From NCBI GenBank assembly GCA_902785295.1, contig CACZYK010000052.1, forward strand, positions 1-32,795: a stretch of 32,795 nucleotides of DNA, given 5' to 3'. Below, in pieces: positions 13,586 to 22,348 of this stretch (position 1 is its first letter; each line of letters begins with the position of its first letter). The notes below the pieces were generated by a model. That model was not told the origin of the DNA. It made no database searches and was given only the letters and a program-made list of their open reading frames with translations. The position numbers and the translations under genes are program-made. This stretch comes from an uncultured Clostridium sp. (GTDB lineage Bacteria; Bacillota; Clostridia; Clostridiales; Clostridiaceae).

Positions 13586-15346
13586 TTATATCTCAAGATT
13601 AATGATATCCTCAATTATTTGTTCTTTTGAAATACCATTTTCTTTTAATAATTGATTAGCATCATATCTATCTAGGAAACTCTTTTTTATGCCATAATTT
13701 TTAACTTTCATGTTTGAAGTTCCATAAAATCTTGAAATTTTTTCTCCAAAACCTCCATCTAAAATTCCATCTTCTAATGTTATGACAATTTCATGGTTAT
13801 TTTTTAGTTCTTCTAGTAAGTTTATATCTTGACCAGTTATATATCTAGGGTTAATCAATGTTGGTGTAATATTTAATTTAGCTTTTATTTCTTTTGCGAT
13901 TTCTTCTCCTAGTTGATAAAAATCTCCTAATGCTATAATTGCTATTTTACTTCCTTTTTCTTCTACTTTATATTTGTTTAAATTGCTATAATCAGTGTCT
14001 ACCTCTCTCTTGTCAGTTATAACTCCATTACAAGGGATACGAATTGCTACTGGATGTTCTTGTTGTTCAATGCTCCAATCTAACATAGCAAAATACTCAT
14101 CTTTAGAGGTTGGTGCTAAATAAACCATGTTTGGAATGTTTGAAATTAAAGGAATGTCGAAAATTCCTAAGTGTGTTACATCATTCATTCCATATACAGA
14201 GGCTGTATTTACTAAAATTGTTGCTGGATTATTGTTTATGCATAAGTCTTGAGACATTTGGTCGAATGTTCTTTGAATAAAGCTAGAGTGTGTTGCAAAT
14301 ATTGGTTTACCACCATTTTTAGCAATTCCTGATATCATAGCTATTGCATGTTCTTCTGCAATTCCAACATCTATAAATTGCTTTCCTGCTTCCTCTCTTT
14401 TTTCTTTTGTAAATCCAATATTTGTAGGAACTGCTGCTACTAAAGTTATAACAGTAGGGTCGTTTTTCATCTTTTTAAGTAAGAAATCAGCAGTTAAAGT
14501 GCCATAATCTTCTCCTGAAAAATTTAAAGTAGATTTTCCTGTTTCAATGTCAAATGGCATGCACCAGTGCCAGTCTTCTTTGTTTTCTTCTGCAAATTTG
14601 TAGCCTTTTCCTTTTTGGGTATTTATATGGACAACTATTGGATGGTCTATATCCTTTACACTTTTAAATGTATCAATTAACTTTTCTAAATCATTTCCTT
14701 CATTTAAATAAAGATAATCAAGTCCCATAGCTTTAAATAAATTACATTCACATGTTCCATTGGATTCTCTTAATGCTTTTAAATTCTTATAAATTCCTCC
14801 ATGATTTTCTGCAATGGACATATCATTGTCATTTACAAGAATAATAAAATTAGTGTTTTGCTCTCCTACAAAATCTAATCCTTCTAATGCTTCTCCACCA
14901 CTTAATGAGCCATCACCTATAATTGCAATAACATTACTTTTTTCCCCTTTTAAATCTCTTGCCTTAGCAACTCCAGAAGCTAAGCTAATTGAAGTTGAAG
15001 TATGTCCCACATTAAATAAATCATGCTCACTTTCTTCTGGATTAGTATATCCTGAAACATCATCAAAATGCTCTTCATAAAGATAAGCATCTTTTCTACC
15101 AGTTAATATTTTATGTGGATAGCTTTGGTGAGAAACATCAAATATAAACTTATCTTTTGGCGAATCAAACACATAATGAAGAGTTATTATTGCTTCTACC
15201 ATACCAAAATTTGGACCAAAATGACCTCCTCGTTTACTAAGCCTATTCATTAGTGCATCACGTATTTCAGAAGATAAAACCTTTAACTCTTCTATATTTA
15301 ATTTTTTTACATCACTTGGGTTGTTAATATTTTTTAATACTTCCAT
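13586..15346 (-). CDS. dxs: DXS-like thiamine-diphosphate enzyme (1-deoxy-D-xylulose-5-phosphate synthase family)
   Basis: 586 residues, shorter than the usual ~620 of DXS. Seen: GGHFGPNFG (40-48), DVSHQSYPHKILTGR (70-84), the thiamine-diphosphate motif GDGSLSGGEALEGL (144-157) with NDND, and DVGIAEEHA (326-334) with the catalytic glutamate. DXS joins pyruvate and glyceraldehyde 3-phosphate in the non-mevalonate isoprenoid pathway. The substrate-phosphate DRAG motif is replaced by NTAS (380-383), in an otherwise aligned block ending THLGIFD, and the later RYPRG is RIPCN. It may therefore be a short second DXS with altered substrate. It follows the MerR gene by 14 bases with AAAGGAG before the ATG, so it is in the same operon and probably under that regulator. 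Confidence 0.75.
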   Translation of the reverse strand: MEVLKNINNPSDVKKLNIEELKVLSSEIRDALMNRLSKRGGHFGPNFGMVEAIITLHYVFDSPKDKFIFDVSHQSYPHKILTGRKDAYLYEEHFDDVSGYTNPEESEHDLFNVGHTSTSISLASGVAKARDLKGEKSNVIAIIGDGSLSGGEALEGLDFVGEQNTNFIILVNDNDMSIAENHGGIYKNLKALRESNGTCECNLFKAMGLDYLYLNEGNDLEKLIDTFKSVKDIDHPIVVHINTQKGKGYKFAEENKEDWHWCMPFDIETGKSTLNFSGEDYGTLTADFLLKKMKNDPTVITLVAAVPTNIGFTKEKREEAGKQFIDVGIAEEHAIAMISGIAKNGGKPIFATHSSFIQRTFDQMSQDLCINNNPATILVNTASVYGMNDVTHLGIFDIPLISNIPNMVYLAPTSKDEYFAMLDWSIEQQEHPVAIRIPCNGVITDKREVDTDYSNLNKYKVEEKGSKIAIIALGDFYQLGEEIAKEIKAKLNITPTLINPRYITGQDINLLEELKNNHEIVITLEDGILDGGFGEKISRFYGTSNMKVKNYGIKKSFLDRYDANQLLKENGISKEQIIEDIINLEI

Positions 15347-15360
15347 TTATATCTCTCCTT

Positions 15361-15792
15361 TTAAATATCCTCTGGAATTTCATCTGGTTCCATTGTTGGA
15401 TTACATTTTCTATTTTTATGAATACTTTCTGTACCTGCTTCAATTGCAGTTTTATAATACCATTCCTTATATTCTATTTCTTTTAAGTTTTGTTTTAACA
15501 TTTTTATTTGCTCTTTAATTGATTCTTTTTGATTAAGTATTATTTCATATCTTTCTATTAAAGAACTATCACCTTCTTCTGCAAGTTCAACATATTCACG
15601 AATTTTTTTTAAAGGCATACCAATATTTCTTAAACAATTTAATACCTTTAACCATTTAAAATCATCATCAGTAAATACTCTTTTTCCACTTTCTCTCTTA
15701 ATATTTGGAAGTAATCCCTCTTTATCATAAAACCTAATTGTTGAAGCAGGAACTCCCATAATTTCAGCAACTTCTGATATTGAATATTTCAT
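15361..15792 (-). CDS. MerR-family transcriptional regulator
   Basis: 143 residues. The N-terminal MerR helix-turn-helix reads MKYSISEVAEIMGVPASTIRF, followed by YDKEGLLP and the second DNA-binding wing (RVFTDDDFKWL). A long dimerisation helix spans about residues 75-115 and a short C-terminal tail carries one Cys (NRKCNP). The lack of a Cys cluster argues against metal sensing; the aldehyde/electrophile or drug-sensing branch is more likely. It is the first gene of a two-gene operon with the DXS-like enzyme, and its promoter carries a classical MerR operator, so autoregulation is likely. Confidence 0.9.
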   Translation of the reverse strand: MKYSISEVAEIMGVPASTIRFYDKEGLLPNIKRESGKRVFTDDDFKWLKVLNCLRNIGMPLKKIREYVELAEEGDSSLIERYEIILNQKESIKEQIKMLKQNLKEIEYKEWYYKTAIEAGTESIHKNRKCNPTMEPDEIPEDI

Positions 15793-15832
15793 AAAATCAA
15801 TCCTTCTATTCTTAAAACAAGTTTATGAATAA

Positions 15833-15863
15833 ATCATAGCACTTAAAGTATGGTTTAAGTCAA
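15833..15863 (-). promoter_or_regulatory. MerR-type promoter with 19-bp spacer and operator
   Basis: On the minus strand TTGACT (15863-15858) and TATGAT (15838-15833) are separated by 19 bases. Within the spacer lies a perfect dyad ACTTAAA-6-TTTAAGT (15841-15860). The overlong spacer with a central dyad is the signature of promoters activated by MerR proteins through DNA twisting. It controls the MerR gene and, by read-through, the DXS-like gene. Confidence 0.8.
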
Positions 15864-16031
15864 GATAAAAATCTATGATATAATTAAAAGTAATTATTCA
15901 AGCTTAAATAAACTTATGGATTATACTCAGAAAAATGTAAAGGAAGCCATTAAAGAAAATAATTTTGAATTAGTAAAATATCTTATGTTGACAGTTTGTT
16001 TTAAAAAAGTATGCACTTTTTTGAAAATAGT
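15864..16031. other. Intergenic stretch with a short open frame
   Basis: Between the MerR promoter and the next terminator there is a 42-codon frame on the + strand (15916-16044, starting MDYTQKNVKEAIKENN). An extended -10 (TGATATAAT, ending about 15884) lies upstream, but no ribosome binding site is visible and its end runs into a terminator stem. I do not call it a gene with confidence. Nothing else is seen. Confidence 0.25.
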
Positions 16032-16076
16032 AAAAGCCCTGTAAGCCTTAATTCATAAGGTCTTACAGGTGCTTTT
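16032..16076. terminator. Bidirectional terminator, long hairpin
   Basis: AAAAGC-CCTGTAAG-CCTTA (from 16032) pairs with TAAGG-T-CTTACAGG-T-GCTTTT (to 16076), two single-base bulges, followed by GCTTTTT. It ends transcripts of the lipoprotein gene (minus) and anything from the + side. Confidence 0.8.
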
Positions 16077-16125
16077 GCTTTTTAAACTGTTAAAAAAGAA
16101 TATATACTATTTATTTTAGCAAAAA

Positions 16126-17640
16126 TTAATTATAATTCATGATAGGACCATGTACTTCTGTTAAGTCTCCTGTTTTAAAACTGTTGTATATGGTAGAAAC
16201 TATTTCATCAAATTTTTCTTTTTCTTCTTTTGGATAACTTATATAAAAGCTATTAAAACATCCTGTTCCTACTACTGTATATTTGTAATATATTAAACCA
16301 TTATCTTCCCATGAAAGAATATATGAATTATCAAACAAAGCTTCATAAGAAATATCCACATCTATTGATTCCTTATTTGATTCAAAATAGTCCTTAGTTG
16401 TTTGTGATAATACATTATTAAGACCATATGCTTTTAAACAAACAGTATTTTCAGGGTTAGTAAGAGTAACTCCATCACCATTTATTGACTCATTAGCTTC
16501 TGTTAAAAAATCAGGATAGTCTATTATAAAACCAAATCTAGCATTACCATATTTTAAATAGTTTATTTTTCCATCTTCTGTTACATTAATTTTATTTTCT
16601 TCATAGGATTTTATTAAATTTATATTTGCTTTTTCATATTCATTTAATTCACTTTCAGAACCACTAAATGATGGATTTTCTTTATACCACATTTTACCTT
16701 CAAAATAATTTTTATATTCTTCCATTTTAAATACATACCCATGTCTTGCAAAAATTTCATTTCTAGCAATAGCTAGTTCATCTTTACTTAGATTTTTAAT
16801 ATCCTCTGCTGATAAGTATTTTTTGTTACTATCTGGTAAAATATAATCATTATCTTCTTTGCTTGAATCCACAAATTCTAAACTAATTAATGTATATCCA
16901 GCAAACATACTATCTTCATTTATATTTGCAATAGCTTTGAAATTTTCTAAATAACCTATAACATAGTCACTACCACTAGAACTAGCACCAAAACTCTTTG
17001 TAGTTCCTTCAATTTTAACTTGGCTTTCAGAAATTTGAGTAACTTTTGTAATATCAGTAACAATATATTCATCTCCTCTATTTGCCAAAGACAGTTCATA
17101 ATTTCCATTTACATATCTAAGACCATTGCTTTGATCTTTGATAGTAATATCTTTAGAATCAAAGGCATCTTTTAACATTTTATTTACATCTTCCTCTGGA
17201 ATAGCTATTTTAGAATAAGAATTACCACTCTTATAATTATTAAAATCAATAACAGGTCTTAACCAACAATCACAAAACATCATCCACAATAAGTCTAACT
17301 TTTCCTTATCTGTAGTAGGTATAATATTTTCATTTTTAGATACTACTCTTCCTGTTTTTGATATTTTAAAATCACAAATTTCTCCTATTAACATTGATAA
17401 TATTCTCTTATCCTCTTCATTTAACGTTATACTTTTTTCTTCAAATTTTTTTACTGTTTCACTAGCTGTATTAGTTTCTTTTTTATTTTTATCTTTATCA
17501 TTACTATCATCATTTTTGCTATAGCTAATTTCTTCTTTATTTTTAATATCTTTTGTTTTTGTTTCACTATCACTTAAATTACACCCATTTAATACACTAA
17601 CAGTCATAATAACTGTTAATAATAATGATATTTTTTTCAT
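16126..17640 (-). CDS. YARHG-domain lipoprotein
   Basis: 504 residues. A signal peptide with a lipobox (MKKISLLLTVIMTVSVLNGC; Cys20) predicts a lipid-anchored extracellular protein, followed by a disordered Lys/Asp/Asn-rich linker. A YARHG domain lies around residues 280-320, with LARNEIFARHGYVF followed by MWYKENPSF. This small domain is common in surface proteins of Gram-positive bacteria; its binding partner is not established. The C-terminal 150 residues resemble a lipoprotein ligand-binding or adhesion region. Monocistronic with its own terminator. Confidence 0.85.
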   Translation of the reverse strand: MKKISLLLTVIMTVSVLNGCNLSDSETKTKDIKNKEEISYSKNDDSNDKDKNKKETNTASETVKKFEEKSITLNEEDKRILSMLIGEICDFKISKTGRVVSKNENIIPTTDKEKLDLLWMMFCDCWLRPVIDFNNYKSGNSYSKIAIPEEDVNKMLKDAFDSKDITIKDQSNGLRYVNGNYELSLANRGDEYIVTDITKVTQISESQVKIEGTTKSFGASSSGSDYVIGYLENFKAIANINEDSMFAGYTLISLEFVDSSKEDNDYILPDSNKKYLSAEDIKNLSKDELAIARNEIFARHGYVFKMEEYKNYFEGKMWYKENPSFSGSESELNEYEKANINLIKSYEENKINVTEDGKINYLKYGNARFGFIIDYPDFLTEANESINGDGVTLTNPENTVCLKAYGLNNVLSQTTKDYFESNKESIDVDISYEALFDNSYILSWEDNGLIYYKYTVVGTGCFNSFYISYPKEEKEKFDEIVSTIYNSFKTGDLTEVHGPIMNYN

Positions 17641-17713
17641 ATATACAAAATCCCCCTAAAAATTTTAACATTTATTTTTTACAATTTTTTTAATTCAACA
17701 ACATAACTAAAAA

Positions 17714-18550
17714 TTAAATACCTAATGAACTCTTCATTTCTTCTATTAATTTATAAGGTTCATGGGTAAAGGAATCTATTTTTTTATGTCTATCACTTCC
17801 TGCACTTGAAAGAAGTCCATATTTTTGTGTTAGTATTTTTAGGGTATTTCTCTTATTTTCGTCATATTTTATATAATAAACTTCCATAGCAGCTACTTTA
17901 TTTTCTGAAGCTTTTTTAAAATCTCTTATTAAATCCTCTATTTCTTCATAAGTAAAATTATAATGATATGGATGAGCAAGTATAGGAATGCCCCCATTTT
18001 CAGAAATTAATTTTACACACTTGTCCATATCCATATAATGAATAAAATCTAAAGGGTCAATAAAATATGGTGAATAGTTTCCAATATACTTATATCCTCT
18101 TTCTAAAATAAGGTGTGCAATTTGAGGTCTTCCTATTTGGTCAGAGTCTTTATAATGTGTAATCAAATCCTCATATGTTATATTTACGCCTAATTCTTGA
18201 AGTTTTGACATAATAGCTTTTATATATTTTTCTCTTTCACTATGTAAATTATCAAATATTCCACTTATTTTGTCATTTATTCCATTAAAAAATATTCCTA
18301 CAATATGTATTTCTATAACTTTTCCACTTTTATTTTTATATAATGTGCTAAACTCTGCTCCTGGAATAACCTCTAAATCATTAACTTTTCTAGGCTCTTT
18401 TATTGCAAAGGTATTATGGTCTGTTATTGCAATAGCTCTTAAATTTTCATCTTCTGCATCTTTAATTGTTTCTTCTACTGTTCTCATACCATGAGATTTT
18501 GTTGTATGAATATGTAAATCAATGCCATCTTTTAATATTTTATTGTTCAT
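17714..18550 (-). CDS. PHP-domain metal-dependent phosphoesterase
   Basis: 278 residues from the ATG at 18550; a GTG three codons earlier abuts GGGGA, too close to serve as start. Metal-binding motifs of the PHP fold are present: DLHIHTT (11-17), ITDHNTF (about 40-46), a GAEFS step, LAHPYHY and AGSDRH near the end. Relatives include histidinol phosphatase and the 3',5'-nucleoside bisphosphate phosphatase/RNase AM group; the specific substrate cannot be assigned. Cytoplasmic. Confidence 0.88.
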   Translation of the reverse strand: MNNKILKDGIDLHIHTTKSHGMRTVEETIKDAEDENLRAIAITDHNTFAIKEPRKVNDLEVIPGAEFSTLYKNKSGKVIEIHIVGIFFNGINDKISGIFDNLHSEREKYIKAIMSKLQELGVNITYEDLITHYKDSDQIGRPQIAHLILERGYKYIGNYSPYFIDPLDFIHYMDMDKCVKLISENGGIPILAHPYHYNFTYEEIEDLIRDFKKASENKVAAMEVYYIKYDENKRNTLKILTQKYGLLSSAGSDRHKKIDSFTHEPYKLIEEMKSSLGI

Positions 18551-18767
18551 AATAACCACTTCCCCAAATAATAAAAATTAATTATCTTAATATGTATTAT
18601 AATATGAATATAGTATTTTGTCTAAACATGATAAAATAAAAAAATGTAAAAGATTATAAATTATAATGGCAAGTATTGATTATAAGTAACTAAATGAGCT
18701 ATAATTAAAACCATATAATAACATTTAATGTAAGTTTTATAATATACTTAAGAAAGGACTATTAACA

Positions 18768-19265
18768 ATGAAAAAATTACCTCTTATTTATATAATGTTT
18801 TTTCCATATTTATTTGTATTAGCTACTTATTTAATCTTTAAATCATTTGTTAAAGAAAGTGGTTTTATTATATTTGCTACAACATCAGTTATAATGTCTG
18901 CATTATTTATGTTAACAGCAATTTTAGCTATAATATTTATTGTTTTTAAATGGAATGCAAAAGATGCACTACTTTTTAATCTACTTGTAAAAATTGTTTA
19001 TATTCCAGTACATTTAATACTCTTTGTTGTAATGCTTGGTATGGGAAATCCTTTTTTGTTTATGCTAATGTTTATACCACTTATAATAAGTCTTATGTTT
19101 ATGGGGATAACTGGAACAATTGCATTAGCAGGAATAATTAGTGGATATAGAATTGGAATTTTTAAACTATCAACATCAATTATTTATGGAATATTATCCT
19201 ATTGTTTTGTATTAGATATAATTGTTGCTATAATAGCTTATGTTAAGGCAAGACAAAAATGTTAA
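18768..19265 (+). CDS. Small integral membrane protein
   Basis: 165 residues with about five hydrophobic helices (starting LPLIYIMFFPYLFVLATYLIF, and ending YGILSYCFVLDIIVAIIAYV). GAAAGGA lies 11 bases ahead of the ATG. No catalytic motif and no family I can name with confidence. It has its own upstream AT-rich region and a strong terminator, so it is a single-gene unit divergent from the PHP gene. Confidence 0.75.
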   Translation: MKKLPLIYIMFFPYLFVLATYLIFKSFVKESGFIIFATTSVIMSALFMLTAILAIIFIVFKWNAKDALLFNLLVKIVYIPVHLILFVVMLGMGNPFLFMLMFIPLIISLMFMGITGTIALAGIISGYRIGIFKLSTSIIYGILSYCFVLDIIVAIIAYVKARQKC

Positions 19266-19446
19266 CTATATATTTTTTTCTTTAATAGTATAAATAGAAA
19301 ATAATGTAATATTATTTTTATTAAGCAATGGTGCTCTTTAAACTTTATATATTATGAAATATTTTTTGAGATTGCATTAGGACTTTTCTCTAGTACAAAT
19401 TCAGGAAACAAAGTAATAAAATTTAATATATTATATAATTACATAA
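19266..19446. other. AT-rich intergenic region, nothing clear
   Basis: Between the membrane protein gene and its terminator (about 180 bases) I see no promoter, repeat or gene with a start and ribosome site. A stretch without stops runs on the + strand but lacks a start. Confidence 0.3.
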
Positions 19447-19485
19447 AAAATTCCAGTAATGCTAATATTGCTTTACTGGAATTTT
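19447..19485. terminator. Bidirectional terminator
   Basis: Perfect 13-bp stem: AAAATTCCAGTAA (19447-19459) pairs with TTACTGGAATTTT (19473-19485), followed by TATTTTTT. It serves the membrane protein gene (+) and the Hsp70 operon (-). Confidence 0.85.
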
Positions 19486-19567
19486 TATTTTTTAACTAAA
19501 GTAAAAGTTTTCTTAAGCTACAAATTTTATTATTAAGCCAACAAAGATATAATTTTCTAATAAAATA

Positions 19568-22348
19568 TTATTCTATTTCAAGTTTAGTAAGCAAAAATGC
19601 TTCTTCCTCACTATTAAGAATTTCACCTTTTATCATTTTAATAGCAACTTCTTTTGCTTTCATACATTTTGTTGAATCAACACCTTCGATTGTATCTATC
19701 ACATCATCAAATTTGTGAGTTTCATAATTATTTTGTCTGTTATCACATATTAATCCAAGAGAAATTACACAATTTACAAGTTCCTCAAGTGTTAAATTTT
19801 CACTCTTTATAACATATTTTAATTGTTTAACAATATTTTCTTCCCAACTTAAATTTAAAACATTACATTCATCTTTTCTAAGTGCAATTCCCATTGCATA
19901 TGAAGTAAATTGTAGATTACTTTGTCTTCTCTTCATTACCTTTTTAATGTCATTTTCTAATTGTTGTTTTAACCAATAAACATCTGTCTTAGTTTTTGCA
20001 TGTGAATATAAACAAGAATGATAATATTTACTATTATTATGAAGTGCAGAAAGTTTCTCCATATCATTTTCATTTGCACATACACTTAATGTATAAATAG
20101 CTTGATTATTTGTTGATACCTTAGGACCATTATCAGTAATACCTAAAAGTTCACTCCTTAACTGTAACATACAACAATTTGCAAGTTTTCTCTTTTCAGT
20201 ATCTTTCCATGTGTAGCCAATTTTTCTTGCGATAACAAATAATCTTTGTTTTTCCTCTTGACTTGAACTTTCATCAAGAGCTTTTAATATTACTTCTGCA
20301 AAATCCTCTTTATTTTGAGCATTACAGATATTTTTTACTGAAGATTTAATTTTTTTAGCTATATTGATACCACTTGGCTTATTTCTACATCTTTCATAGT
20401 TTTTACAAAGTTGAAGCATATTATTTATTTCATCCTTTGGTTGAAGCTTACTTCCACTTGGTGCTATGATTTTTGTCTTAATATTAGAAGATTCATTATT
20501 ATCAATATTTATCTCAACATAACCTTCTTCAATTTTTTCAAGTCCATTGGTATCATTGCTTGTCCATGCTTTCATTGTGATTACTTTATTGTTATTCATA
20601 TAAATTTCAAAAGCCACATATGCTCCATCTGGATACTTATTCTTAAAGATAATATTACCATTTGCAATAATTCTATATGTACCATCAAGATTACGACTTT
20701 TAATAGGAATAGCTATCATATTCTGTCCAGGATTTATTTGAAATCCTGTCATAACTTCAGATTTATATGGAAGTTCAGCACCTGTAGGTATAATTTTATG
20801 AACACCTCCATTTTTAACTCCTAGATATAAACTATCATTTAAAATACTCTTTCCCCACTCAATAGGCATATATGAATTTAATGGTCTTGTCTTTACTCTT
20901 TCATCATTTACTTTTTCATTCCCCTCTTCTTCTCCAATAATTCTCATATTGTCTTTAATTTCATCATATTTATGTAAATAATAATGATAAACAGCTGCTC
21001 CTCTTGCTACAGCTTGGTCTGGGTCAAGGGCTTCAATTGGCTTAAAGCCAAAAAATTTTTCAAGTCTTTCAGTTACCATATAGAACTTAGACATTCCACC
21101 ATTAACAATAACTGCATCTATGACTACATTTTCCACGTTCATTTTTTTAGATGCTTTATCTAAAACATCTAAGATAGGATAAATAATATTTCTTGTAGAT
21201 GAAATACTATCTATTCTTTTATAATCTTCAAAAACAAGATTATCTGCCATAAATGTACTTAAAATTGATTCAACCTCTTCTTTTGTAAATGTATCATCAT
21301 AGGACAAACCACCTGGCATATTACCACCAGTTGGTGCACTAATTTCATCCTCATAATCATCCCAACCAGAATCAGAACAATAATCTTCACTACACTTTTC
21401 ACTTATCTCAAGTTTTAAAAATTCAGCGTATGCCCTAAGTTTTGGCATAATCATATCTTTTTCTCTCTCTATTTTTGAAATAATCTCTTTACCTTTGTTT
21501 GAATATTGTTTTTTATATCTTTCATACATAGCCTTTGCTATTTCTTCATCAAAATCATCTCCACCAAGAAGTGTATATCTATTTGTGGCAATCTCATTTA
21601 CCTCTAAAACCTCCTTTAAATTATCTCTTCTTTTTATTTTATGCATAGTAATATCTAAAGTTCCACCACCTAGGTCAAACACTAATACATTTTTCTCTTC
21701 ACTTAAATCTAATATATGACTTGATATTTCGCCATTATTTATTTGATTAATCAAATCATAAATTACAGCATTTGGCTCAGATAAAAGAATAGGTCTTTCA
21801 CTTCCATCAGAATTTTTTGTTTTTATGCCAGCTAATTTAGCAGCATCTATTGTTGCCTTACACATAGATGAATCAAAATTTGCAGGTACAGTAATAACTG
21901 CATCTGTTATTTCAGTTCTATAAATATTAGATGTTGCTTTAAGCATATGCTTTAATATTCTTGATGAAATTTCAGCTGGTGTTTTATCAGGAACATCAAG
22001 TGATAAACCTTCTGCAAAAGGTTTACCCATTTGACTTTTAATAGATTTTGCAACTAAATGAGGTCTTAATTGATATTGAAACTTAGCAAAATCACCTACT
22101 AATGGTTCATAATTATTTTCTTCTCTATAGTAAACACAAGATGGCAATGTAGGTTTCTTTTGTTTTGTAAATTTTACTTCTGAAGATACTGAATTATACA
22201 TATCTACAGCTCTTGGTATTTCCACAACCTTACTTACTATATCACCATTAGGCTTTACATTAATTGTAGCAAGAACAGAATTTGTTGTTCCTAAATCTAT
22301 TCCAACACATAAATCATTATGCTTTAAATCATCATTACTATTAATCAT
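19568..22348 (-). CDS. Divergent Hsp70-family chaperone with long C-terminal helical region
   Basis: 926 residues from the ATG at 22348, with AAGGAGG eight bases ahead; a longer frame reads back into the previous gene and is unlikely. ATPase motifs: GIDLGTTNS (16-24), FDLGGGT (224-230) and the adenosine motif VNGGMSKF (415-422). A 30-residue acidic and Gly-rich insert (about 318-352, CSEDYCSDSGWDDYEDE) interrupts the nucleotide-binding domain. A β-sandwich-like part spans about 490-640. Residues 640-926 are helical and Cys-rich, with no DnaK-type lid or EEVD-like tail, and are not recognised. About 300 residues longer than DnaK. It overlaps the GrpE-like gene by 8 bases, implying a dedicated exchange factor. 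Not the housekeeping dnaK, since no dnaJ or hrcA is nearby. Confidence 0.88.
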   Translation of the reverse strand: MINSNDDLKHNDLCVGIDLGTTNSVLATINVKPNGDIVSKVVEIPRAVDMYNSVSSEVKFTKQKKPTLPSCVYYREENNYEPLVGDFAKFQYQLRPHLVAKSIKSQMGKPFAEGLSLDVPDKTPAEISSRILKHMLKATSNIYRTEITDAVITVPANFDSSMCKATIDAAKLAGIKTKNSDGSERPILLSEPNAVIYDLINQINNGEISSHILDLSEEKNVLVFDLGGGTLDITMHKIKRRDNLKEVLEVNEIATNRYTLLGGDDFDEEIAKAMYERYKKQYSNKGKEIISKIEREKDMIMPKLRAYAEFLKLEISEKCSEDYCSDSGWDDYEDEISAPTGGNMPGGLSYDDTFTKEEVESILSTFMADNLVFEDYKRIDSISSTRNIIYPILDVLDKASKKMNVENVVIDAVIVNGGMSKFYMVTERLEKFFGFKPIEALDPDQAVARGAAVYHYYLHKYDEIKDNMRIIGEEEGNEKVNDERVKTRPLNSYMPIEWGKSILNDSLYLGVKNGGVHKIIPTGAELPYKSEVMTGFQINPGQNMIAIPIKSRNLDGTYRIIANGNIIFKNKYPDGAYVAFEIYMNNNKVITMKAWTSNDTNGLEKIEEGYVEINIDNNESSNIKTKIIAPSGSKLQPKDEINNMLQLCKNYERCRNKPSGINIAKKIKSSVKNICNAQNKEDFAEVILKALDESSSQEEKQRLFVIARKIGYTWKDTEKRKLANCCMLQLRSELLGITDNGPKVSTNNQAIYTLSVCANENDMEKLSALHNNSKYYHSCLYSHAKTKTDVYWLKQQLENDIKKVMKRRQSNLQFTSYAMGIALRKDECNVLNLSWEENIVKQLKYVIKSENLTLEELVNCVISLGLICDNRQNNYETHKFDDVIDTIEGVDSTKCMKAKEVAIKMIKGEILNSEEEAFLLTKLEIE

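Noticed and set aside
15916-16044. 42-codon + strand frame MDYTQKNVKEAIKENN...
   Set aside because: No ribosome binding site, and it ends within a terminator hairpin. Kept only as a note in the intergenic entry.
19310-19500. Stop-free + strand stretch of about 60 codons after the membrane protein gene
   Set aside because: It has no start codon or ribosome binding site and runs through a strong terminator stem; likely chance.
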